DNA from: an uncultured Prevotellaceae bacterium
Lineage (GTDB): Bacteria > Bacteroidota > Bacteroidia > Bacteroidales > Bacteroidaceae
DNA length: 57,345 bases
Assembly (NCBI GenBank): GCA_946406435.1
Contig: CAMJKP010000015.1
Coordinates: 1 to 57,345, forward strand
Direction: 5' to 3'
How positions within the stretch are numbered: position 1 is the first letter of the stretch; each line of letters opens with the position of its first letter. Below, piece after piece: positions 1 through 7,542 of this stretch. Made by a program: the position numbers and the translations under genes. The notes beneath the pieces were generated by a model, which was not told the origin of the DNA, did not search any database, and was given only the letters and a program-made list of their open reading frames with translations.

Positions 1-150
1 GCAGGTCCGTTGCAGGTCCGTTGTAAGTCCGTTGTAGGTCCGTTCATCCTATAGTCCTAGGAGCGGACTCAGAGCGAAGGCATAGCGAAGGCAGAACGAA
101 GGCACAACAAACGGAAATCACGACCAGTAACAAGTAACAGGTAACAATAA
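1..150. repeat. 11-bp-period degenerate tandem array, locus 1
   Basis: Positions 1-44 are four contiguous 11-base units of the type GCAGGTCCGTT, GTAAGTCCGTT and GTAGGTCCGTT. Positions of about 70-115 hold four more 11-base units in the opposite sense (AGAGCGAAGGC, ATAGCGAAGGC, AGAACGAAGGC, ACAACAAACGG). Next to them lies a short word repeated three times (AGTAACA, AAGTAACA, GGTAACA, positions 124-150). The same organisation recurs near 30.1 kb and 53.5 kb. The array runs off the left edge of the window. No gene is seen between position 1 and the terminator at 196. Confidence 0.75.
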
Positions 151-195
151 GGATTTTAGTGTAAGCGTATCTAATTTTAGACATACAGCAATAAT

Positions 196-231
196 ATAAA
201 AAATCCCTCAGGCTGATCAGCTTGAGGGATT
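196..231 (-). terminator. Rho-independent terminator after pyrI
   Basis: Arms at 203-212 and 221-230 (ATCCCTCAGG and CTTGAGGGAT) pair over 10 bp with one G-U. The loop is the palindrome CTGATCAG. Read on the minus strand, the hairpin is followed by a run of six T. It lies about 45 bases beyond the pyrI stop. Confidence 0.8.
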
Positions 232-275
232 ATTTGTATCTAATTCCTTGTCTAAGGAAAGGAACTGTCTGTTTC

Positions 276-731
276 TTAGCACAACTTCACATTCTTAATA
301 TCCTGCTCTTTGTCGCAGTAGTGGCAACGTACGATACCGGCAAGTTTGTCAACCACCGTGAAATAGGTGTTCATTGGCTCGTTGTTGGTGATGCACTTAG
401 GATTGTTGCACTTCACTATACCATGTAGCTCGTCAGGAATCTCTACGGTCTTCTTCTCCACGACTTCATAGTCCTTGATGATGCTCAGAACGACCTTCGG
501 AGCTACGACAGAGAGACGGGAGATTTCCTCGTCGGAGAAGAACTTGTCGGAAACCTTTATCAGTCCTTTCTTGCCCACCTTCTCTGATGGGTAGTTGTAG
601 CCGATAGTCACAGGTTCCGTGAGCTTATGCAGCCCAAGGAGTGATGCCACCTGATAAGTCTTTTCAGATGGAATATGGTCGATAACTGTGCCGTTTTCTA
701 TAGCGGCAACCAAGCGTTCTTTCTTGTTCAT
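276..731 (-). CDS. pyrI: aspartate carbamoyltransferase regulatory subunit
   Basis: This is the regulatory chain of aspartate transcarbamoylase, which binds nucleotide effectors (ATP, CTP) and holds the catalytic trimers together through a zinc domain. The protein is 151 residues, normal for the family. It has an N-terminal effector domain ([17 protein letters not shown]) and a C-terminal zinc domain whose four cysteines are visible in the pattern KCNNPKC followed by RCHYC. It starts 4 bases after the pyrB stop codon, so the two genes form a pyrB-pyrI operon read on the minus strand, closed by the terminator at 196-231. Confidence 0.97.
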   Translation of the reverse strand: MNKKERLVAAIENGTVIDHIPSEKTYQVASLLGLHKLTEPVTIGYNYPSEKVGKKGLIKVSDKFFSDEEISRLSVVAPKVVLSIIKDYEVVEKKTVEIPDELHGIVKCNNPKCITNNEPMNTYFTVVDKLAGIVRCHYCDKEQDIKNVKLC

Positions 732-735
732 TTGC

Positions 736-1698
736 TTATTCTATTATCGTCTTATCATTCTTGATATCCTCCAACGTGATGCCGAGACAATGGCAGAAGA
801 TAGCCTCTCGGGCATATAATCCATTGCCAGCCTGCTGAATGTAGTATGCGTGTGGATCATCATCCACATCGTATGCAATCTCGTTAACGCGAGGCAGAGG
901 GTGGAGAATCTTCATGTTTGGCTTGGTGAGCTTGAGCATGTCCCTATGAAGGATATACACGTTCTTCACGCGTTCATATTCCATAAGGTCAGAGAAACGC
1001 TCTTTCTGTACGCGAGTCATATAGATGATGTCAGCATCGGAGATTACCTGCTCGTTGAACTCCGTATGCTCCACATACTTGATTCCGTGCTGATGGCAGT
1101 ACATCTTGTATTCCTGTGGCATAGCAAGCTCGTTAGGAGCTACGAAATGGAAGGTAGGATTGAAATGGCGCATAGCCGTGATTAGCGAGTGAACCGTACG
1201 GCCGTATTTCAGGTCTCCTACAAGATAAATGTTCAGGTTGTCAAGAGTGCCCTGGGTCTTGTATATTGAATACAGGTCGAGCAGACATTGTGAAGGGTGC
1301 ATGTGAGCTCCGTCACCGGCATTTATGATAGGAATAGGAGCCACCTCGGAAGCATATTGTGCAGCTCCCTCAATGTAATGGCGCATAGCTATCACGTCGG
1401 CATAGTTAGAAACCATGAGAATAGTGTCCTTCAATGTCTCGCCCTTGGTTGCGCTTGTAACCTTGGCATCAGAGAAGCCGATGACACGAGCGCCAAGACG
1501 ATTGGCGGCTGTTTCGAATGAAAGACGTGTGCGTGTGGAAGGCTCGAAGAAAAGGGTGGCTACCACACGACCTTTGAGCAGCTCTCTGTTAGGATGCTTC
1601 TCAAATTCTTGAGCCATACTTATCAAGTAAAGGATTTCCTCTCTTGACAGGTCGGCAATCGTAACAAAATTATGTTTTTCCATCTCCAAAATTGTCAT
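736..1698 (-). CDS. pyrB: aspartate carbamoyltransferase catalytic subunit
   Basis: The enzyme transfers the carbamoyl group from carbamoyl phosphate to aspartate, the committed step of pyrimidine synthesis. The 320-residue chain carries the carbamoyl-phosphate loop [13 protein letters not shown] near residue 50, the mobile loop [10 protein letters not shown] near residue 82, the MRHYIEGAA segment, and HPLPRVNEI near the C terminus. The start [11 protein letters not shown] fits the family length. It is the first gene of the pyrB-pyrI operon and is divergent from the penicillin-binding protein gene. The minus-strand box TAACTTCG at 1715-1722 (one mismatch to TAnnTTTG) is a possible promoter element. 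Confidence 0.97.
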   Translation of the reverse strand: MTILEMEKHNFVTIADLSREEILYLISMAQEFEKHPNRELLKGRVVATLFFEPSTRTRLSFETAANRLGARVIGFSDAKVTSATKGETLKDTILMVSNYADVIAMRHYIEGAAQYASEVAPIPIINAGDGAHMHPSQCLLDLYSIYKTQGTLDNLNIYLVGDLKYGRTVHSLITAMRHFNPTFHFVAPNELAMPQEYKMYCHQHGIKYVEHTEFNEQVISDADIIYMTRVQKERFSDLMEYERVKNVYILHRDMLKLTKPNMKILHPLPRVNEIAYDVDDDPHAYYIQQAGNGLYAREAIFCHCLGITLEDIKNDKTIIE

Positions 1699-1766
1699 TT
1701 TTGGTTTTCGGATGCGAAGTTAATCATAATTTTTCAAAAATCGTGCTATTTTCAAAAGTTTTATTG

Positions 1767-1774
1767 TATTTTTG
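1767..1774 (+). promoter_or_regulatory. Bacteroidetes -7 box of the PBP1A gene
   Basis: TATTTTTG matches the phylum-specific -7 consensus TAnnTTTG. It lies 16 bases before the ATG at 1791, so the mRNA leader would be very short. This favours the start at 1791 over the upstream ATG at 1692, which overlaps pyrB. No clear TTTG -33 box is seen. Confidence 0.55.
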
Positions 1775-1790
1775 CATTCAAATATCGAAA

Positions 1791-4109
1791 ATGATGCGCA
1801 AAAAATTTATTTATACACTTTGGGTAGTGCTTGTTCTTGGTATTATCGCAACAGCACTTACCTTTACCGCCATCTGGAACGGATGGATCGGTTACATGCC
1901 AGACATGGAGGCTATGCAGAATCCAATTGACAAATATGCCTCTCAGATTATAAGTGAAGACGGAAAGACGCTGGGCACATGGAGCCGCAGCTCGGATAAC
2001 CGTATTCAGACACATTACAAGGATATTTCGCCTAATGTGATACAGGCTCTCGTGGCTACTGAGGATGCACGTTTCTACGAGCATTCCGGTATTGACTTTA
2101 TCTCGCTCTCTCGTGCCATAGTCAAGCGTGGTATCTTCGGACAGGAGAGTGCTGGTGGTGGTAGTACCATAACCCAGCAGCTTGCAAAGCAGCTTTATAC
2201 AGAGAAAGCACACTCTACACTCGAGCGTGTTATGCAGAAACCGATAGAGTGGGTTATAGCAATAAAGCTTGAGCGCAACTTCACCAAGGAGGAAATTATA
2301 GCCATGTATCTCAATAAGTTTGATTTCCTTCATAATGCTGTCGGTATCAAAACCGCTGCCCATACATATTTTAATAAGGATACCAGAGACCTCTCCGTTA
2401 CGGAGGCTGCTCTTCTTGTGGGTCTTTGCAAGAACCCTTCATATTTCAATCCTGTACGTCATGAGGACCGTTGCTTTGAACGTCGTAATGTGGTTCTCTC
2501 GCAGATGCGCAAGGAGGGCTATATCACAGATGCCGACTATGAGACATACTCTAAGGAGCCTATAAAGCTCAATTTCCAGCGTACCGACCATAAAGAAGGC
2601 TCTGCAACATATCTTCGTGAGTATCTTCGTCGCTATATGACCGCTACAAAGCCTGTTCGTTCTGAGTATCAGTCTTGGCAGAAAGTTCAGTTCGTCAACG
2701 ACTCTATCGCTTGGGAACAGGACCCTCTCTATGGCTGGTGTAATAAGAACAAGAACAAGGACGGCAGAAACTACGACATCTATGAGGATGGCTTGAAAAT
2801 ATACACAACCGTAAATTCCCGTATGCAGCAATATGCTGAGGATGCCGTATATGCTCATGTGGCTAAGTATCTGCAACCTGCCTTTGACAAGGAGAACCGT
2901 CGCAAGAAGAATGCCCCATTCTCTACCCATCTCACAAAGAAGGAGATTGATAATATTCTCAACCGCTCTATAACCCAGAGCGACCGCTATCGTGGTATGA
3001 AGAAGGAAGGTTATTCTGATGAGGAAATCCGCAAGTCGTTTAATGTGCCTGTGGAGATGACAATCTTCTCTTATAAGGGTGAGATTGATACAACCATGAC
3101 TCCTCTCGATTCTATTCGCTATTATAAGTCATTCCTGCGTTCTGGCTTTATGAGCATGGATCCTAAGACCGGTCAGGTAAAGGCTTATGTAGGTGGATTG
3201 AACTATGCACATTTCCAGTATGATATGGCTTCTGACGGTCGTCGTCAGGTGGGTTCTACCATGAAGCCTCTGCTCTATTCCCTTGCTATGGAGAACGGAT
3301 TCTCTCCTTGTGATGAGGCTCCTAACTGGCAGCAGACATACATCGTCAACGGACAGCCTTGGACACCTCGTAACTCTAATCAGAAGCGTGCGGGCGAGAT
3401 GGTTACTCTCAAATGGGGATTGGCACAGTCAAGCAACTGGGTAAGCGCATATCTTATGAGTCAGCTCGACCCACAGCAGTTCGTGTCTCTGCTCCGTCAG
3501 TATGGTATCAACAACCCGGAGATTGTTCCGTCTATGTCGCTCTGTCTCGGTCCTTGTGATATTACCGTTGCTGAAATGGTTAGCGCATATACAGCTTTTG
3601 CCAACCGAGGCATACGTTGTGCTCCTATGCTCGTTACCCGTATTGAGGACAACGAGGGTAATATAGTCGCACGCTTCGAGCCTCGTGTAACTGAGGTTAT
3701 CTCTGAGGAAAGCTCATATAAGATGCTGACGCTTCTGCAAGGTGTTATAGATGGCGGTACTGGTGGACGCTTGCGTTTCAAGTATGGCATTAAGGCTCAG
3801 ATGGGTGGTAAAACAGGTACTACCAACCGCAACTCAGATGCGTGGTTTATGGCTGTTGCCCCTAATCTCGTAAGCGGCTGTTGGGTAGGTGGTGAGGATC
3901 GTGATATCCACTTCGATAATATGTTCTACGGACAGGGTGCCTCTATGGCTCTTCCTATCTACGCTTACTATATACAAAAGGTATATAAGGACGAGACTCT
4001 TCCGTATTCCGAGAAAGATACCTTCGATGTCCCTCACGGATATGATGCCTGCGCATCATCGGGCGGAAAAGAAGATACAGGTCCAAGCGTAGAGGACGTG
4101 TTTGAGTAG
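1791..4109 (+). CDS. class A penicillin-binding protein (PBP1A-type)
   Basis: This is a bifunctional peptidoglycan synthase that polymerises glycan strands (GT51 domain) and cross-links peptides (transpeptidase domain) on the periplasmic side of the inner membrane. From ATG 1791 the protein is 772 residues, starting MMRKKFIYTLW with one transmembrane anchor. The glycosyltransferase motifs ATEDARFYEHSG and GGSTITQQLAKQL lie around residues 95-145. The transpeptidase motifs are STMK (in GRRQVGSTMKPL), SSN (in AQSSNWVSAY) and KTGTT (in GGKTGTTNRNSDAWF). An ATG at 1692 would add 33 residues that overlap pyrB and do not look family-like. A terminator follows at 4127. Confidence 0.95.
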   Translation: MMRKKFIYTLWVVLVLGIIATALTFTAIWNGWIGYMPDMEAMQNPIDKYASQIISEDGKTLGTWSRSSDNRIQTHYKDISPNVIQALVATEDARFYEHSGIDFISLSRAIVKRGIFGQESAGGGSTITQQLAKQLYTEKAHSTLERVMQKPIEWVIAIKLERNFTKEEIIAMYLNKFDFLHNAVGIKTAAHTYFNKDTRDLSVTEAALLVGLCKNPSYFNPVRHEDRCFERRNVVLSQMRKEGYITDADYETYSKEPIKLNFQRTDHKEGSATYLREYLRRYMTATKPVRSEYQSWQKVQFVNDSIAWEQDPLYGWCNKNKNKDGRNYDIYEDGLKIYTTVNSRMQQYAEDAVYAHVAKYLQPAFDKENRRKKNAPFSTHLTKKEIDNILNRSITQSDRYRGMKKEGYSDEEIRKSFNVPVEMTIFSYKGEIDTTMTPLDSIRYYKSFLRSGFMSMDPKTGQVKAYVGGLNYAHFQYDMASDGRRQVGSTMKPLLYSLAMENGFSPCDEAPNWQQTYIVNGQPWTPRNSNQKRAGEMVTLKWGLAQSSNWVSAYLMSQLDPQQFVSLLRQYGINNPEIVPSMSLCLGPCDITVAEMVSAYTAFANRGIRCAPMLVTRIEDNEGNIVARFEPRVTEVISEESSYKMLTLLQGVIDGGTGGRLRFKYGIKAQMGGKTGTTNRNSDAWFMAVAPNLVSGCWVGGEDRDIHFDNMFYGQGASMALPIYAYYIQKVYKDETLPYSEKDTFDVPHGYDACASSGGKEDTGPSVEDVFE

Positions 4110-4126
4110 ATACCTCTCTAATAGAA

Positions 4127-4173
4127 AATGGCGTGATACCTATATGATATTGGTGTCACGCCATTCTGTTTTT
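4127..4173 (+). terminator. Rho-independent terminator after PBP1A
   Basis: Arms at 4127-4140 and 4152-4165 (AATGGCGTGATACC and GGTGTCACGCCATT) pair over 14 bp with one G-U. The loop is 11 bases, and CTGTTTTTG follows. Confidence 0.85.
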
Positions 4174-4304
4174 GTATGAAAAAAAATATGGGAAACGGAT
4201 TTGTCTGTTTTGTCTCAAAATTCCATAATGTTTTGACTTGGTTTAGAGTCGCTTATGGAATCCCAAACCTGTGCGTTCGGATATTTCTTGCGGAGTTTGT
4301 CGAA

Positions 4305-4937
4305 TTATATGTTCCAAGCGTCCACACCATTAGTATAGGTATAGTATGTTGGGTACATCATTATTGTCATCATGGCTTTTACATAAGGCTGATTGGATTT
4401 CCCATTTGCAACGACGATAGAATCAAATTCCTCTCGATTCATCTTCAAAAGACTTTCAAATGTCGATTTGTTGTCTTTAATATATTGGTTGATTTTCTCT
4501 AATGCCAATTCGATATATCTTTTCTCGCTCTTCTTGTCTCCGTTGAGATGGCTTTGCATAGCATCGAGTCGGCATTTGAAAACACCTGGTACTGGATATA
4601 ATTCATACGAAGAACATATTTCGCTATTGCCAAACTCAATAAATTCTTTATATCGCTTTGCTATTGAAAGTGTTCGAAGTTTGATTATTATCGGATCATG
4701 CCCGATTTTATGCGCAATAAGAGTATCGCAGATTTCAATACAACGATCTACATCTTTATCGTTAGGTGTATAATCAATATTAGCAAATTGGAAGTTTATT
4801 TTTCCGCTTACTATTATCTCCGTAATAGAATCCAGTTCGTTATTTAATGATGACGCATCAAATTTATTATCAACTTGTGCGTGACAAACTGATAATGCAA
4901 AAACAACGAGGGATAGTAAGATGAAAATCCTTTTCAT
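4305..4937 (-). CDS. secreted hypothetical protein, probably truncated
   Basis: I do not recognise the family. The 210-residue product starts MKRIFILLSLVVFALSVCHAQ, a clear signal peptide, and continues with an acidic, helical-looking region. The chain ends at a TAA (4305-4307). The same frame then continues with about 30 codons of coding-like sequence (FDKLRKKYPNAQVWDSISDS and on) down to a TGA at 4215-4217. This suggests that the family protein is about 240 residues long and that the TAA is a recent nonsense change. It lies 34 bases after the stop of the DUF6266-like gene and on the same strand, so the two may be co-transcribed. Confidence 0.7.
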   Translation of the reverse strand: MKRIFILLSLVVFALSVCHAQVDNKFDASSLNNELDSITEIIVSGKINFQFANIDYTPNDKDVDRCIEICDTLIAHKIGHDPIIIKLRTLSIAKRYKEFIEFGNSEICSSYELYPVPGVFKCRLDAMQSHLNGDKKSEKRYIELALEKINQYIKDNKSTFESLLKMNREEFDSIVVANGKSNQPYVKAMMTIMMYPTYYTYTNGVDAWNI

Positions 4938-4971
4938 TTATATTGTGTTACTTTAGTTCGAGATAATTACG

Positions 4972-5826
4972 CTATTTATAACTCTCATATGCCTTGCCAA
5001 AGGCTTCTTCTCCGCAATAGCTATCGTACAAGGCGGTATCGCTCAAATATAATTGCTGAGAAGAGACAATCTTATCACGGCCTTGTCCACGGCCGTGAAC
5101 TATGGCAAAGGCGTATGTATATTCAGCAGTATCGGAAACCCTTACTGCTAATTTACCGTCAATATTGCATAATGAGAAACGAGACATATTCGACAGGCTT
5201 TCAAGCACAGGAATATCACCAATCTTTGTTGCACTTGCGTTGTCAAGACTAACGATAATCGAACAGCACGTTGGATGTGCAATTTCTTCGTCTAAAGATG
5301 CCACTTGTTTCTGTCTTAAAAGAATCACCTGCAAGGTGTCATTATCCGTCCAGCCCTCGTTGTTTCCGCATATAATAGAGGAAAGGACACGTTCCTCTGT
5401 CTGGTCGTTTAGTTCAAAATCACCTATGTTAATATCTGAAATAAAGGCACAATCCCTGAACTCATATCCAACCGTCGGAATACGTCCTTGAGCCACCACG
5501 TATGGAGCAAGCACAAACTTATACGACTCCTTCTGTGCCTTTGTCAGCCAAACGGGAGTCTTCATTAAGTTATAGCTTCGGAAAAAACTTGACGCATTCT
5601 TATTGCCTATGATACCCTCAAAATTCTGCTGCAAATACCCCTTGATGTATTTGTAAGTGTTGAGGATATTATTCATCTTTATGCGCTGTTTCATCTGCGC
5701 CTCGGTCTTAGGGTTGCCCATCTTGGTTGGTTTAGACCTGCCAAATGTCACACCATTCACCTCATAATAAATGGTATTTGCCTTCGTTCCTGACACTTTC
5801 CCAAATGAAGATTTTACTTTAACCAT
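4972..5826 (-). CDS. DUF6266-like protein
   Basis: The 284-residue protein begins MVKVKSSFGKVSGTKANTIYY, followed by GNPKTEAQMKQRIKMNNIL. This start (a Gly-rich strand, then a conserved NP.TEAQ..QR segment) resembles the Bacteroidetes family DUF6266, whose function is unknown. There is no signal peptide. The rest is beta-rich with few recognisable motifs. The gene is upstream of the truncated secreted protein and downstream of a repeat-rich region. The assignment is from memory of the N-terminal pattern and is moderate. Confidence 0.6.
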   Translation of the reverse strand: MVKVKSSFGKVSGTKANTIYYEVNGVTFGRSKPTKMGNPKTEAQMKQRIKMNNILNTYKYIKGYLQQNFEGIIGNKNASSFFRSYNLMKTPVWLTKAQKESYKFVLAPYVVAQGRIPTVGYEFRDCAFISDINIGDFELNDQTEERVLSSIICGNNEGWTDNDTLQVILLRQKQVASLDEEIAHPTCCSIIVSLDNASATKIGDIPVLESLSNMSRFSLCNIDGKLAVRVSDTAEYTYAFAIVHGRGQGRDKIVSSQQLYLSDTALYDSYCGEEAFGKAYESYK

Positions 5827-6277
5827 ATCTTTTCCTTTCTAAAATAATTCGTTCTTACTCTTAACATACTCCATCGTTTCACCATCGTTTGTCCATAGAT
5901 ACTCCATCGAAACGATGGACATGATATGGAGTTGATATGGAGTAACGATGGAGTATCTACCTTGTTACTGCTTGCAAAGATACTACTTTTTCCGGAAGAA
6001 AAAGAAAATTTGTGCAAGAAAATCACAAAAGATAAATCCGTTTCTTTTTTTCTTTGAACACAGAAGTCACGAAAGAAACGGAAGTTTTTGTCTATTCTGT
6101 GTTTTCCGTGTTCAGAAAAAAAATAATGCGATATTAATGTGTTATTGATGATGATTAATGTAGGTTCGCGAAGCGAAAACATATAATTTCTCGTTAATAT
6201 CACGTTAATGTCGCATTAATTTTGAGTGTAAAAGTACATTTTTCCTATTTTTTGTTCTTTGTTTCGGAGAAATGTTG
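5827..6277. repeat. repeat-rich intergenic region: CGATGGA words and a GAACACAGAA element
   Basis: No gene is seen. Positions of about 5866-5958 consist of the words CCATCGTTT, ACTCCATCG, CGATGGA and ATATGGAGT repeated in both orientations, in places with 11-base spacing. Positions of about 6056-6116 hold an inverted element, GAACACAGAA...AAACGGAAG...ATTCTGTG...CCGTGTTC, that recurs interrupted at 46.6-46.9 kb. Positions of about 6128-6220 repeat GATATTAATG, ATTAATG, GTTAATATC and GTTAATGTCG. Together these give a mosaic of short words in both orientations. Confidence 0.6.
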
Positions 6278-6285
6278 TATATTTG
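6278..6285 (+). promoter_or_regulatory. putative -7 promoter box for the CT-tract ORF
   Basis: TATATTTG fits TAnnTTTG. TTTG copies lie at 6251-6254 and 6258-6261, somewhat outside the ideal spacing. The first plausible ATG, at 6319, is 34 bases downstream. Confidence 0.4.
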
Positions 6286-6318
6286 CAATCGCAATAATAA
6301 TATTCATGGCACCTAAAC

Positions 6319-6444
<126 letters not shown>

Positions 6445-6594
6445 GTACACTATAAACCCTCGTATTTTATTGTTAAGTCGTGGATGTCCGCGCAAGTATA
6501 GGCTTTTCTTGCAATAGCAGGAGAAGCCCAATCTGTTATCTGTAATTATATCTTATATCTATAAACCAATAATTTTTTTTAATCTGAATCGAAT

Positions 6595-7308
6595 ATGAAA
6601 CATTCGTTGAAAATTTCGTTGATGGCATTAGTTGCCATGTTTGCGTTTAACACAACGGCTGATGCTCAGTTAGGTGGTCTGCTGAAGAAAGCGAAGCAGG
6701 CTGTGGGTGGACAATCTAAGGAGAAGGCTTACGATCCAAGAGAAGCACGTGCTGCGAAGGAAGCGGCCGAAATAGCTGCTCGTACTGGTCAGGTTGAGCT
6801 TAAGAACTGGAAGACAGGCGAGATAGGCAAAGTTGAGAACACATTCGTTTGGCGAGGTGAACCTGCTCAAATCAAGACCTCAGAAATGATTTATTATAAT
6901 GAGAAGAACTTTTCGGACAAGGCTTCTAAGAAAAAGATTATTGAGCTGTTCTTGGACGACGAGAAGTTCAACAATCGCAAGCGTGCTGCTGACGACATTC
7001 TGAAAGACCGAAAGATAGTAGCGGTTTTGTTCAAGGCTGATAGTTGGACGATTAATCGCGACAATATTGATAATATAACCTCTCGTATGATAGAAATGCA
7101 AGTCGTTTCTGAGCTGACTAACGGCTTCACAATTTGTGACGAGTGGGTTGTAGGCAACGACTATGCTGGTGGTGGAAACTATGCTGACGCTATGAGGTTT
7201 ACGCTAAAGATAACCACTAAAGGCGCTTATGGTAAGAATGGTGAATATCGTTGGTACTTGAAGGATTGGGAACACAAGGACAATGCTGACCCATTGGCAG
7301 ACCTATAG
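6595..7308 (+). CDS. secreted hypothetical protein
   Basis: I do not recognise the family. The 237-residue protein has a signal peptide (MKHSLKISLMALVAMFAFNT, cleavage probably after ADA). A small Gly/Lys-rich segment (LGGLLKKAKQAVGG) and an Ala/Glu-rich helix follow, then a mixed domain containing the strands EWVVGNDYAGGGNYADAMRF and EYRWYLKDWEH. It is probably periplasmic or outer-membrane associated. It stands alone between a repeat region and the terminator at 7333. Confidence 0.8.
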   Translation: MKHSLKISLMALVAMFAFNTTADAQLGGLLKKAKQAVGGQSKEKAYDPREARAAKEAAEIAARTGQVELKNWKTGEIGKVENTFVWRGEPAQIKTSEMIYYNEKNFSDKASKKKIIELFLDDEKFNNRKRAADDILKDRKIVAVLFKADSWTINRDNIDNITSRMIEMQVVSELTNGFTICDEWVVGNDYAGGGNYADAMRFTLKITTKGAYGKNGEYRWYLKDWEHKDNADPLADL

Positions 7309-7332
7309 ATCATAGTCAGACCAAAAGGAAAT

Positions 7333-7360
7333 GCCCTCTGAGCAATCAGGGGGCTTTTTT
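7333..7360 (+). terminator. Rho-independent terminator
   Basis: GCCCTCTGA (7333-7341) and TCAGGGGGC (7346-7354) form a 9-bp stem with one G-U and a GCAA loop, followed by six T. Confidence 0.85.
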
Positions 7361-7423
7361 GTGTCTAATTTTGTGTGATAGTTTGAAGTAACCTTAAATA
7401 TCCTAAAAAAACGCGTCTAAGCC

Positions 7424-7454
7424 TTTGTTATGTCAAAAAAAAGTTGTATTTTTG
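7424..7454 (+). promoter_or_regulatory. gyrA promoter
   Basis: TTTG at 7424-7427, a 19-base spacer, and TATTTTTG at 7447-7454 match the Bacteroidetes housekeeping promoter. The gyrA ATG follows 88 bases later. The leader contains several AACGCG words (AAACGCGTC, AAAACGCGA). Confidence 0.75.
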
Positions 7455-7542
7455 TACCCGCAAAATTAACGGAAAACGCGTCAGAGGCTCTAAAAACCGC
7501 CAAAAACGCGATTTTGACCTAAAAAAACAACCCAAAAAATAA

